Of a DNA stretch of 32,138 bases, positions 26,585 to 32,138 are shown piece by piece; the stretch's first letter is position 1; the number at the start of each line of letters is the position of its first letter. The stretch is from positions 1 through 32,138 of the forward strand of contig CAIRCP010000136.1 of assembly GCA_903877095.1 (NCBI GenBank). Reading direction: 5' to 3'. The notes under the pieces are model-generated. The model saw nothing but the letters and a program-made list of their open reading frames with translations, was not told the origin of the DNA and ran no database searches. Origin of the DNA: an uncultured Actinomycetes bacterium. Lineage in GTDB: Bacteria > Actinomycetota > Actinomycetes > Mycobacteriales > Mycobacteriaceae. A program made the translations under genes and the position numbers.

Positions 26585-27304
26585 ATGAATTTGATGGCAC
26601 GCTTTGTGGCGGACTACTCTCGGCGGTCCCGAGCCAAGCGTGGGGAAGTCTTCCGGCGACTGTTTCCGCTAAATCCCGATACCACATTGCTGGACTTGGG
26701 TTCAGAGTCGGGTGCGCATATTGCGATGTTACTTGCTGGTACGAGCATTACCCCGCGCAATGTCTACATCGCTGATATCGATCCTGATGCAGTTGCGCGA
26801 GGGGCCGAGATTCATGGGTTCACTCCGGTGGTCATTAACGAGTCGGGACGGCTTCCTTTCGCCGACGGCTTTTTCGACATCGTCCATTGCTCATCCGTCG
26901 TTGAACATGTGACGGTACCGAAATCGGATATGTGGAACATTCGGTCAGGCCGCGAGTTCCGTGCTCTCTCGGAGGCTGCCCAGCAAAAATTCGCCGACGA
27001 AATCATGCGCGTCGGCAAGCAGTATTACGTGCAGACGCCGGATAGATGGTTTCCGGTCGAGAGTCACAGTTGGCTGCCTTTCCTGGGTTGGCTCCCGCGA
27101 CGAGCGTTGATCCCAGTTCTTCATTTTTCTAATTCATTTTGGATCAAGAAGACTTGCCCGGATTGGCATCTCCTCGACGCGCGGCAGCTTTCGGAACTTT
27201 TCGCGGGTCGACCGGTGATTAAGGAAAGGTCACTGGGAATGGTGAAGTCGATAACCGCGGTGAAGACAGCAGCTCTTCCGCCCCGATCTGGTTCGAACGA
27301 GTAG
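26585..27304 (+). CDS. class I SAM-dependent methyltransferase, probably acquired
   Basis: A 239-residue protein. Motif I is LLDLGSESGAHIAMLL (SAM loop) at about residues 35-50, then an acidic residue in YIADIDPDAV, and a motif IV-like FFDIVHCSSVVEHV at about 95-108. The central section YYVQTPDRWFPVESHSWLPFLGWLP resembles methyltransferases that act on glycolipids or sugars, but the substrate is not known. The C-terminal part is hydrophobic at LIPVLHFSNSFWIKKTC. ATG 26585 has GGGGG six bases upstream; ATG 26570 is also in frame. The gene is visibly more AT-rich than its left neighbours and uses codons such as AAT, ATT and TTT freely. It sits just outside the proposed attachment site. Confidence 0.8.
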   Translation: MNLMARFVADYSRRSRAKRGEVFRRLFPLNPDTTLLDLGSESGAHIAMLLAGTSITPRNVYIADIDPDAVARGAEIHGFTPVVINESGRLPFADGFFDIVHCSSVVEHVTVPKSDMWNIRSGREFRALSEAAQQKFADEIMRVGKQYYVQTPDRWFPVESHSWLPFLGWLPRRALIPVLHFSNSFWIKKTCPDWHLLDARQLSELFAGRPVIKERSLGMVKSITAVKTAALPPRSGSNE

Positions 27305-27477
27305 TCCGGTCCGGCCACCTACGAGCGCGGTTCCAGTGGCCGATGTTTGCAGGTTCGCTTTCGGATTCGGTGGGGTCGCCGCGGTGCGGTCGAAGCAGGC
27401 CAAAGATATCGCCTCGCCGGTCTGCTCGGGATGAGACCCAAGGAAGATAAACGGCATTGATCTGCGAAAACAACGAG

Positions 27478-27523
27478 TGCCCCCGGCAGGATTCGAACCT
27501 GCGACACCGGCTTTAGGAGAGCC
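27478..27523 (-). tRNA. 3' fragment of tRNA-Arg(CCU), probable attachment-site remnant
   Basis: Read on the minus strand this stretch gives an anticodon arm GGCT-CTCCTAA-AGCC with anticodon CCU (27515-27517 on the plus strand), a variable loop, the T arm GCAGGTTCGAATCCTGC, and the acceptor 3' half CGGGGGCA. No CCA is encoded. The matching 5' acceptor (GCCCCC) and D arm are not found upstream, so the gene is incomplete. A 46-bp 3' tRNA piece running from anticodon arm to discriminator base is what tRNA-targeting integrases leave at the element end distal to the intact gene. Confidence 0.75.
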
Positions 27524-27671
27524 TGCACGGCCTCCTGCTAGTGGTCCCGATTAGTGCTCTGAACTGGCGATATGCCGCCATTGGACGCTAGTCGAAACTA
27601 CGGCGTGTCGCGGTTTCACCGACCAAGCACCGACCACAGATCAGCGTTGTTTCCGGGCTCGGAAAACGAGC

Positions 27672-27701
27672 GAAGCCCCCCGGCGGTAACCGGAGGGCTT
27701 C
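27672..27701 (-). terminator. strong hairpin, terminator of the minus-strand coiled-coil gene
   Basis: GAAGCCC (27672-27678) pairs with GGGCTTC (27695-27701) and, inside it, CCGG (27680-27683) pairs with CCGG (27690-27693). This makes an 11-bp stem with one mismatch and a 6-base loop. On the minus strand it is followed by GCTCGTTTTCC, a weak T-run. It lies about 75 bp past the stop of the 27776-28051 gene. Confidence 0.65.
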
Positions 27702-27775
27702 ACGGAGGAAATATGCAAACCACCGTTTTTGCGCGCGGTCGAATTCTACCGCGGGCACACGACTATTCGTCAGCG

Positions 27776-28051
27776 CTACTTACTATCAAGCGCCCGGATC
27801 AGAAGATCCTTGATCTCGGCCTGGCCCTCTTCGAGCGAGCGGACACGAGCGTTGGTGTCCGCGATCGCGCTCTTGACCTCGGTGACGTCGTCCTTGACCG
27901 TGGCCACGTCGGACTTGAGTTGCCGTTGCCCTTCCGCGAGTTCTCGCTGATTGGCTCCGAGGGCGTTGACGGCCGCCAGCACGGCTCGGTAGTCGGCCTG
28001 GCTGGCCTCCAGGGCGGCCACTCGTGCTTCCAGGTCATCCAGAGTCGTCAC
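27776..28051 (-). CDS. small coiled-coil protein
   Basis: A 91-residue protein with heptad-like spacing over nearly its whole length: DDLEARVAALEASQADYRAVL, NQRELAEGQRQLKSDVATVKDD and SLEEGQAEIKDLLIRALDSK. Such short coiled-coil proteins are frequent in mycobacterial phages and integrated elements; no function is known to me. GTG 28051 is the start. A TAGACT element (28059-28064 on the plus strand, minus orientation) ends 7 bases before it and no ribosome site is visible, which fits a leaderless transcript. It is divergent from the replication operon that starts at 28162 and is followed by a strong hairpin. Confidence 0.75.
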   Translation of the reverse strand: MTTLDDLEARVAALEASQADYRAVLAAVNALGANQRELAEGQRQLKSDVATVKDDVTEVKSAIADTNARVRSLEEGQAEIKDLLIRALDSK

Positions 28052-28161
28052 GGGTGCAGTCTATCCAGCGGCGCGGGTCTGGGTAGTCGCGAATGTGGGC
28101 GGCTGGGTATGGGTCGGAGTGCAGCTGGCAACGGCATCGATCCGGCCGAAGGCGGTGCGCG

Positions 28162-28452
28162 ATGAACCGGCAGGAAACCGGATCAGCGGACCTCGGGTAT
28201 GAGATCCGCTACGTCCGAGGCGAGCAGGGTGGCCCGGATCAGATCGAGGCATGGCTCCCTGGCTGGCTGTGGTGGGCGGTCCAGGCGGTGAAACGCAATG
28301 ACGGCTGGCTGGTGCTGGTAGATCGTGCAGTCGCTGAGACCGCGGGCGTTCCGAAGGCGGCGCGCACAGCGTTGGAAGCCGCAGGTGCTGAGCAGGCCCG
28401 AATCTGGGTCGAACTTCTGGCCGCGCTCTACCTGAAGGCGGGGGCGCGATGA
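28162..28452 (+). CDS. hypothetical protein preceding the replication initiator
   Basis: A 96-residue protein with several tryptophans (IEAWLPGWLWWAVQAV, NDGWLVLV) and an Ala-rich helix at the end. I do not recognise the family. ATG 28162 has a GAAGGCGG-type site 6-8 bases upstream. Its stop overlaps the start of the replication initiator gene (ATGA at 28449-28452), so the two are probably co-translated, and the product may regulate or assist replication or excision. That role is inferred only from position. Confidence 0.65.
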   Translation: MNRQETGSADLGYEIRYVRGEQGGPDQIEAWLPGWLWWAVQAVKRNDGWLVLVDRAVAETAGVPKAARTALEAAGAEQARIWVELLAALYLKAGAR

Positions 28453-30068
28453 GTACGACAGCAGTCCTCGAGGCCCGGCCCGGCGGCCCGGCGGACCGGA
28501 GCGCCGCAGGCGCGGTGGGCCAGCGGGCCGGCGGCGCGAGCGCAGCGAGCGCTCTTGGTAGTACTCAGAGTTATTGCTTCACACCGGCTGGGAGTAGCGA
28601 CCTGGCGGCCGTCGTCGACTCAGCGGAACGGCGACGGATTCGATGGGGTGCGCGGGCGATGCTCTGGCAGGCGTCATCGCTGAAGGCAGTCCGCTGCTGT
28701 GGGCGAATGCTGCACAACGACGCTGTCGGAGATCCTGACGACGGCCAGGGTGTCCGGATCGTGCGCCGTGAGGTCGACGGCCGGATGGTCGCGCACTATC
28801 AGGGGCTGATGACATGCGGCTCGGCGTGGTCGTGTCCTCGATGCTCGGCGGTGATCGCTCACACGAGGTCAGCCGAGATCGGCGCGGCGGTGCGGGAGTG
28901 CTATCGGCAGGGCGGTCGGGTGTACCTGCTGACGTTGACGATGCGCCATTCGTCCGGGGACCGCCTTGCGGACTTGTGGGATGCGCTCAGTTCGGGTTGG
29001 CGCTCGGCATTCGGTACTCGCAAGTGGACCGGGCAGAAGGCACGGTTGACCGAGCGTAACGGGCACCTTGTGGAGCTTCCGGCGATGACAGGTGATGCCG
29101 AACTGTTCGACGTGGCCGGCATGACGCGGGTGGTCGAAGCAACCTATGGCAGTCCGCATCGGGGCGGCCACGGTTGGCATCTGCACATTCATGCCCTGGT
29201 CTTCTCCGCCTCGACGATGCGCTCAGCATTAGGGCACGACCTCCCGGTATGGGTAGTGCCGGGACTTGATCGAGAATGGCTGGCGCGCAATGTATTTGCG
29301 GCGCGAGTCCATGACCGTTGGTCGGCTGGTCTGCGGAAGCTGGGCTGCGGAGCGGGGTCGGTCGCGGTCGATGTTCGCGAGGTTTCTGACGACGGTGCCG
29401 AGTACGTCGGCCGCTACCTCGCCAAAGCGACGTACGACGCGGCCGCGAAGGTGGGCGTTGAGGTTGCGGCGGGTCAGGTGACCAAGACGGGCAGGACGGA
29501 CCGGAATCGGACGCCGTTCGAGCTGTTGGCGGACCTGGCGGAGTCGGTCGACGCTCGGGGCTTCGGTGTACGCACGCCGCGACACTGGGCCGTGAAGGAG
29601 GCGGGCGACGGCGACTGGGCCGTAATCGATACCGATACCGGGGAGGTCGTCTCAGTGACGCCGCCTGGTGAGTGGGCCGTCTGGCACGAGTGGGAGCAGG
29701 CGTCCAAGGGGCGGCGGCAGATCTTGTGGTCGAGGCGGCGGACTGCGCCAAGCTCGGCGCGGGAGGAGTTGTGGAACGTGCTGCTGGGTGCGCGTGGTGT
29801 GACCGCAGTGAAGACTGATGAAATCGTTGCGGCGATTATTGTTGATGGAGAACGAGTGTGTGAAATCGGCAGGACGGAATGGTACCGCGTCGTAGTTTGG
29901 CGGCCAGGTTTGATTGTGGAGTTGTTGGAAACTGCTGAACTGTTGGGGACTTTTGGAGTGACTAGAGCGCTAGCGGGCTTGTCGTCATGTGATCCGGACA
30001 TGCCGCAAGCTGCCTCTTGGCGTTCTCCAGGCCGTGATCATAAACGTGGGGGTCTGAGTGAGGCATAA
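28449..30068 (+). CDS. HUH-type rolling-circle replication initiator of an integrated element
   Basis: A 539-residue Rep. A zinc-binding pattern CGSAWSCPRCSAVIA lies near residue 120. RVYLLTLTMRH is motif 1. HGWHLHIHALVF carries the histidine cluster His244, His246 and His248 (HUH metal site). EYVGRYLAKATY gives Tyr323 and Lys326 in the form UxxYUxxK, the nicking tyrosine. The fold matches replication initiators of actinomycete integrative elements and pC194-like plasmids. The first 35 codons are Ala/Gly/Arg-rich and contain a hairpin that could be the nick site. The last 80 codons are clearly more AT-rich than the rest. It ends 14 bp from the convergent OLD gene. Confidence 0.82.
   Translation: MSTTAVLEARPGGPADRSAAGAVGQRAGGASAASALGSTQSYCFTPAGSSDLAAVVDSAERRRIRWGARAMLWQASSLKAVRCCGRMLHNDAVGDPDDGQGVRIVRREVDGRMVAHYQGLMTCGSAWSCPRCSAVIAHTRSAEIGAAVRECYRQGGRVYLLTLTMRHSSGDRLADLWDALSSGWRSAFGTRKWTGQKARLTERNGHLVELPAMTGDAELFDVAGMTRVVEATYGSPHRGGHGWHLHIHALVFSASTMRSALGHDLPVWVVPGLDREWLARNVFAARVHDRWSAGLRKLGCGAGSVAVDVREVSDDGAEYVGRYLAKATYDAAAKVGVEVAAGQVTKTGRTDRNRTPFELLADLAESVDARGFGVRTPRHWAVKEAGDGDWAVIDTDTGEVVSVTPPGEWAVWHEWEQASKGRRQILWSRRRTAPSSAREELWNVLLGARGVTAVKTDEIVAAIIVDGERVCEIGRTEWYRVVVWRPGLIVELLETAELLGTFGVTRALAGLSSCDPDMPQAASWRSPGRDHKRGGLSEA
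28538..28570 (+). other. hairpin and TCTTGGTA motif, candidate double-strand origin inside rep
   Basis: GAGCGC (28538-28543) and GCGCTC (28549-28554) form a 6-bp stem with a 5-base loop. The bases that follow read TCTTGGTAGTACTCAGAG, where CTCT (28552-28555) and AGAG (28567-28570) could form a second small hairpin. pC194/pUB110-type plasmids are nicked in a TCTTGATA-like sequence next to a hairpin. The likeness is suggestive only. Confidence 0.3.
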
Positions 30069-30082
30069 TCAGGGCCGTCAGA

Positions 30083-31789
30083 TCAGAAGAAAGCCTCTGT
30101 GGGGATTTCTTTCAGCACCCGCTCAACTTCTTCATTGATCCAACATGCAAGTTGGACAAGGTTGGGCGCTGGCCACTTGGTGATGTTGAACTGTCTGGCG
30201 AGTGCCTGTTTATGGGTCTCAAGCTTGGCTTTCTCTGGCTCGATAGTACCGTTATTGCGGTGCAGAAGATCTGCGGGTGGGACAAGCGATTTAATGAAAT
30301 CGACTGGCAGGTACCGTTCGATGCCAACCCAACCCTTACCAAGTTCGCTGGTGCATAGAGACTCAGGCGTTGTCACTGCTGTCGAATAGACGTGACAACT
30401 GAGGTGCTTTTTATATTGCTCTGAGTCTCTAGTTTCCCAATCTCGCAACACGATGATCGGAGCAGAATCTGGGCGAGACTTGATTGCTGCGGAATTGCAT
30501 CGAAGATATTGCTTGAACGCATCTCCGCCCGTAGCGTCGCCCGTTAGTTCGTCTGGGTCAGCAAGCCGCCACCGCGGCTTGATGCCGGCGGAGGTCAGAC
30601 CTTGTCGAAGATATACGGCGTCGAATTTGCCCTCTACAAGCACGAGTGGTTGGTCGGGAAACTGAAGTAGCGGATGACGATAGCTGGTTACTGCCAGCCT
30701 ATTAGAAAGTTCGAGGGCATTTTTCGATGTCATTCGCTCGAACGCAGTTCCTGATGGCAGCGTTGTCGCGACGACCGCGCTCATGCCAACCCGGGCAAAC
30801 TCATCTTGGTGGGTAGTGATGAATACTTGCCGACGTTCGTCGCGGCTATACGAAAAAAGATCATAAGCATAACGCTGACGAAGCCCGCTGTGCAGGAATG
30901 ATTCCGGCTCTTCAATTGCCCAGATATGGCCCTGTAGCCATCCGAATCCCTTTCCGCGAGCTGTCCGGTCTGCAAGGTTGAGGAGGTGGAGAAACATGAA
31001 CTGTTGAGTGCCGGAACCCTCCAATTCCGGTGCACGCGCACGGCCTGTCGCATCTACCGACCGGATCGCCAAATCGAACGCCAGATCGACAAAGTCTCTG
31101 GGCAAAGCGGACCTCAGACTTCTACCAGAGATTCCTTTGCTTACAGCTGACGAGACTTCTTCAAAGAGCGTGTCCGCCAAGCGAGACATTGCTGCAAGTA
31201 GCTCGCTGACATCGCCTGATTTGTACTCCTTAGTGTTCCTCAGGCGGCTAACTAGTGCGCCGCGAAGCGGCTGAACGTACTGCGTGATCAGTTCAGATGG
31301 CTGCGCGTGGTTAGGCACATAGCGAAACTCGATAGCTCGAATAAAACCTTCCAGAGCTGATATGTCGCTTGGGTCGGTGGCCAGGTGGAGATTGTCCAAG
31401 TTTTGGCCAAAGGAAAGCTCCCGAGTGATGGTGTTACTTTGAGCGTCTTTAGACCATGTCTGGTTGATTGCCAAATACTCTATCAGTTGGTGCTTTTCAA
31501 GAAACTTATCCTGGCGTGAATATGTTATCTCGCTCCCGAGGGGGAAGGATGCTCCAATTTTGATTTTGCGCGGCTTCTTCGGGCCATAATCGCTGTAGTC
31601 ACGATCCAAATCCACCGGAGAGCCTGCCTCGTCGACGGACCCTGTGAAGAACAGCTTTAGGGCGCGGAGCAAGTTCGACTTACCTGCGCTATTTAAGCCG
31701 ATGATTGGCTCGTATCCGCTCAATGGGTTGATACGAGCGTCCTTTATCGACCGAAAGTTCGACACGCGAATTTCATTGATGATCGACAA
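30083..31789 (-). CDS. OLD-family ATPase with C-terminal TOPRIM domain (candidate defence nuclease)
   Basis: A 568-residue protein. The SMC/RecF-like ATPase shows RVSNFRSIKDARI, Walker A GLNSAGKSN (31-39), the signature-like ELEGSGTQQFMFLHLL (255-270), Walker B IWAIEEPESFLH (289-300) and the switch ITTH (324-327). A TOPRIM domain follows, with LVLVEGKFDAVYL (Glu386) and IIVLRDWETRD, where Asp450-Trp-Glu452 stands in for the usual DxD. This is the layout of OLD (overcoming lysogenization defect) nucleases, several of which act in phage defence (P2 OLD, Gabija GajA). No UvrD-like helicase is adjacent inside the window, so class 1 OLD is favoured. The start is TTG 31789, the only in-frame start giving the family N-terminus. 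The gene is markedly AT-rich and looks like cargo. Confidence 0.82.
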   Translation of the reverse strand: MSIINEIRVSNFRSIKDARINPLSGYEPIIGLNSAGKSNLLRALKLFFTGSVDEAGSPVDLDRDYSDYGPKKPRKIKIGASFPLGSEITYSRQDKFLEKHQLIEYLAINQTWSKDAQSNTITRELSFGQNLDNLHLATDPSDISALEGFIRAIEFRYVPNHAQPSELITQYVQPLRGALVSRLRNTKEYKSGDVSELLAAMSRLADTLFEEVSSAVSKGISGRSLRSALPRDFVDLAFDLAIRSVDATGRARAPELEGSGTQQFMFLHLLNLADRTARGKGFGWLQGHIWAIEEPESFLHSGLRQRYAYDLFSYSRDERRQVFITTHQDEFARVGMSAVVATTLPSGTAFERMTSKNALELSNRLAVTSYRHPLLQFPDQPLVLVEGKFDAVYLRQGLTSAGIKPRWRLADPDELTGDATGGDAFKQYLRCNSAAIKSRPDSAPIIVLRDWETRDSEQYKKHLSCHVYSTAVTTPESLCTSELGKGWVGIERYLPVDFIKSLVPPADLLHRNNGTIEPEKAKLETHKQALARQFNITKWPAPNLVQLACWINEEVERVLKEIPTEAFF

Positions 31790-31792
31790 TTT

Positions 31793-31806
31793 GGAGAACC
31801 TTCTCC
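31793..31806. promoter_or_regulatory. palindrome covering the ribosome site of the OLD gene
   Basis: GGAGAA-CC-TTCTCC is a 6-bp inverted repeat with a 2-base centre, directly upstream of the TTG start. On the minus strand the ribosome site GGAGAAGG is part of it, so it could be an operator or could hide the ribosome site in the mRNA. Either role is inferred. Confidence 0.4.
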
Positions 31807-31820
31807 CGCGCGGTGGTTGC

Positions 31821-31848
31821 TAGATAAGCGGACTCGGCTTTTGTTCAA
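31821..31848 (-). promoter_or_regulatory. possible promoter of the OLD gene
   Basis: On the minus strand TTGAAC (31848-31843) and TATCTA (31826-31821) are 16 bases apart, and the palindrome at 31793-31806 lies just downstream. The -35 fits well and the -10 only in part. Confidence 0.3.
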
Positions 31849-31878
31849 TTTGGTTCAGCACCATCAGGATTACTCTTG

Positions 31879-32030
31879 GCTGCTCCTCCGCAACTCGCCC
31901 CCATACGCGTCGACCAACAGCTGCGACGTGCTCGGGCAATCGGGAAAGCGCACGCGAGCGGCAAACTCACAAACCCTCCCGTTCCTGACCGGTAAACCCT
32001 GGCGGTGTCATAGCGTCGTAGCAACAGACC
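31879..32030 (-). pseudogene. possible remnant of a minus-strand gene next to the IS30-type element
   Basis: A short stretch on the minus strand reads like protein (EFAARVRFPDCPSTSQLL, then VDAYGGELRRSSQE and a stop) but has no credible start and meets a stop upstream. I do not recognise it. It may be the end of a gene cut when the IS30-type element inserted. A chance reading frame remains quite possible. Confidence 0.25.
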
Positions 32031-32054
32031 CACTGAGCGGGAGGGAGTTGCAGG

Positions 32055-32138
32055 TTGGCGCGCAGGATGTTGACGTTCGAGGATCGAGCGGACATCGCGG
32101 TCGGGATCGAGTCGGGCTTGTCTGACACCGAGATCGCC
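32055..32138 (+). CDS. IS30-type transposase, N-terminal fragment (cut by window edge)
   Basis: The frame from TTG 32055 (or ATG 32067) reads ARRMLTFEDRADIAVG and then SGLSDTEIA before the window ends. The LTFEDRADIAVGIESG-LSDTEIA pattern is the helix-turn-helix start of IS30-family transposases in actinobacteria. GGGAGGGAG just upstream can serve as ribosome site. An 8-bp inverted repeat (CCCTCCCG 31974-31981, CGGGAGGG 32038-32045) brackets the region in front; whether it marks the element end is not clear. Only 28 codons are visible, so the catalytic DDE residues cannot be checked. Confidence 0.6.
   Translation, partial: MARRMLTFEDRADIAVGIESGLSDTEIA

Noticed and set aside
27478..27600. Complete tRNA gene, possibly with a long variable arm or intron
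   Set aside because: No 5' acceptor sequence pairing with CGGGGGC and no D arm could be found upstream on the minus strand.
27714..28165. Plus-strand frame beginning MQTTVFARGR with a good ribosome site after the hairpin
   Set aside because: It runs antisense through the coiled-coil gene, and its product looks like a shadow of that gene; the hairpin is better explained as the minus-strand terminator.
31817..32125. 102-residue plus-strand frame between OLD and the IS30-type gene
   Set aside because: Low-complexity product without likeness to anything, and its end overlaps the transposase start in another frame.

Overview
The window is high-GC actinobacterial DNA and almost certainly comes from a rapidly growing mycobacterium (Mycolicibacterium type). 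Genes between about 0.65 and 24.3 kb follow the order of the Mycobacterium tuberculosis Rv0899-Rv0914c block: arfA-arfB-arfC, prrB/prrA (opposite strand), echA6, an Rv0906-like metallo-hydrolase, an Rv0907-like beta-lactamase-fold lipoprotein, ctpE, a small Ala/Lys/Asp-rich protein in the Rv0909 position, an Rv0910-like START-fold protein, an Rv0912-like membrane protein, an Rv0913c-like carotenoid-type oxygenase and an Rv0914c-like thiolase. These assignments rest on recognised protein sequence and order, not on a database search.

Layout. 1-141: C-terminus of an IS1380-type transposase cut by the window edge. 196-558: FKBP-type prolyl isomerase. 656-2610: arfABC envelope operon. 2619-4674: prrB/prrA two-component system on the minus strand. 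4768-10268: a block that lies where M. tuberculosis has accD3. It holds a two-gene heterodimeric ABC exporter, a ParD-like/zeta-kinase toxin-antitoxin pair with a clear operator-like site, and a phosphoribosyltransferase. 10280-17111: echA6 to the Rv0910 homologue on the plus strand. The join between the beta-lactamase-fold gene and ctpE carries two tandem mini-ORFs linked by stop/start overlaps. 17114-17728: an amidohydrolase with an internal in-frame gap. 17699-19456 (minus): potassium channel with RCK domains on both sides of the pore. 19508-20617: membrane protein and LpqN-like lipoprotein. 20586-24320 (minus): thiolase, oxygenase and a duplicated-domain HxlR-type regulator in one operon. 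24422-26386: DUF4239-type membrane protein and a cation/Ca2+ exchanger.

From about 26.5 kb the composition changes. A more AT-rich methyltransferase is followed by a 46-bp 3' fragment of a tRNA-Arg(CCU) gene on the minus strand (27478-27523), which looks like an attachment-site end. To its right are a coiled-coil protein with a terminator, a two-gene operon ending in an HUH-type rolling-circle replication initiator, an AT-rich OLD-family ATPase/TOPRIM nuclease (candidate defence gene), and the first codons of an IS30-type transposase. I read 27524 to the right edge as one end of an integrated Rep-type element (AICE-like), with OLD as cargo. Its integrase and intact tRNA should lie beyond the right edge.

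The core genes mostly serve the cell envelope and lipid metabolism: ArfABC and PrrAB at the envelope, EchA6 as an acyl-CoA binder, CtpE and the Ca2+ exchanger for calcium, thiolase and oxygenase for lipids or apocarotenoids. The less ordinary features are the translation-coupled repeat peptides before ctpE, the toxin-antitoxin operator, the internally deleted amidohydrolase, the duplicated regulator, and the integrated element with its OLD nuclease.
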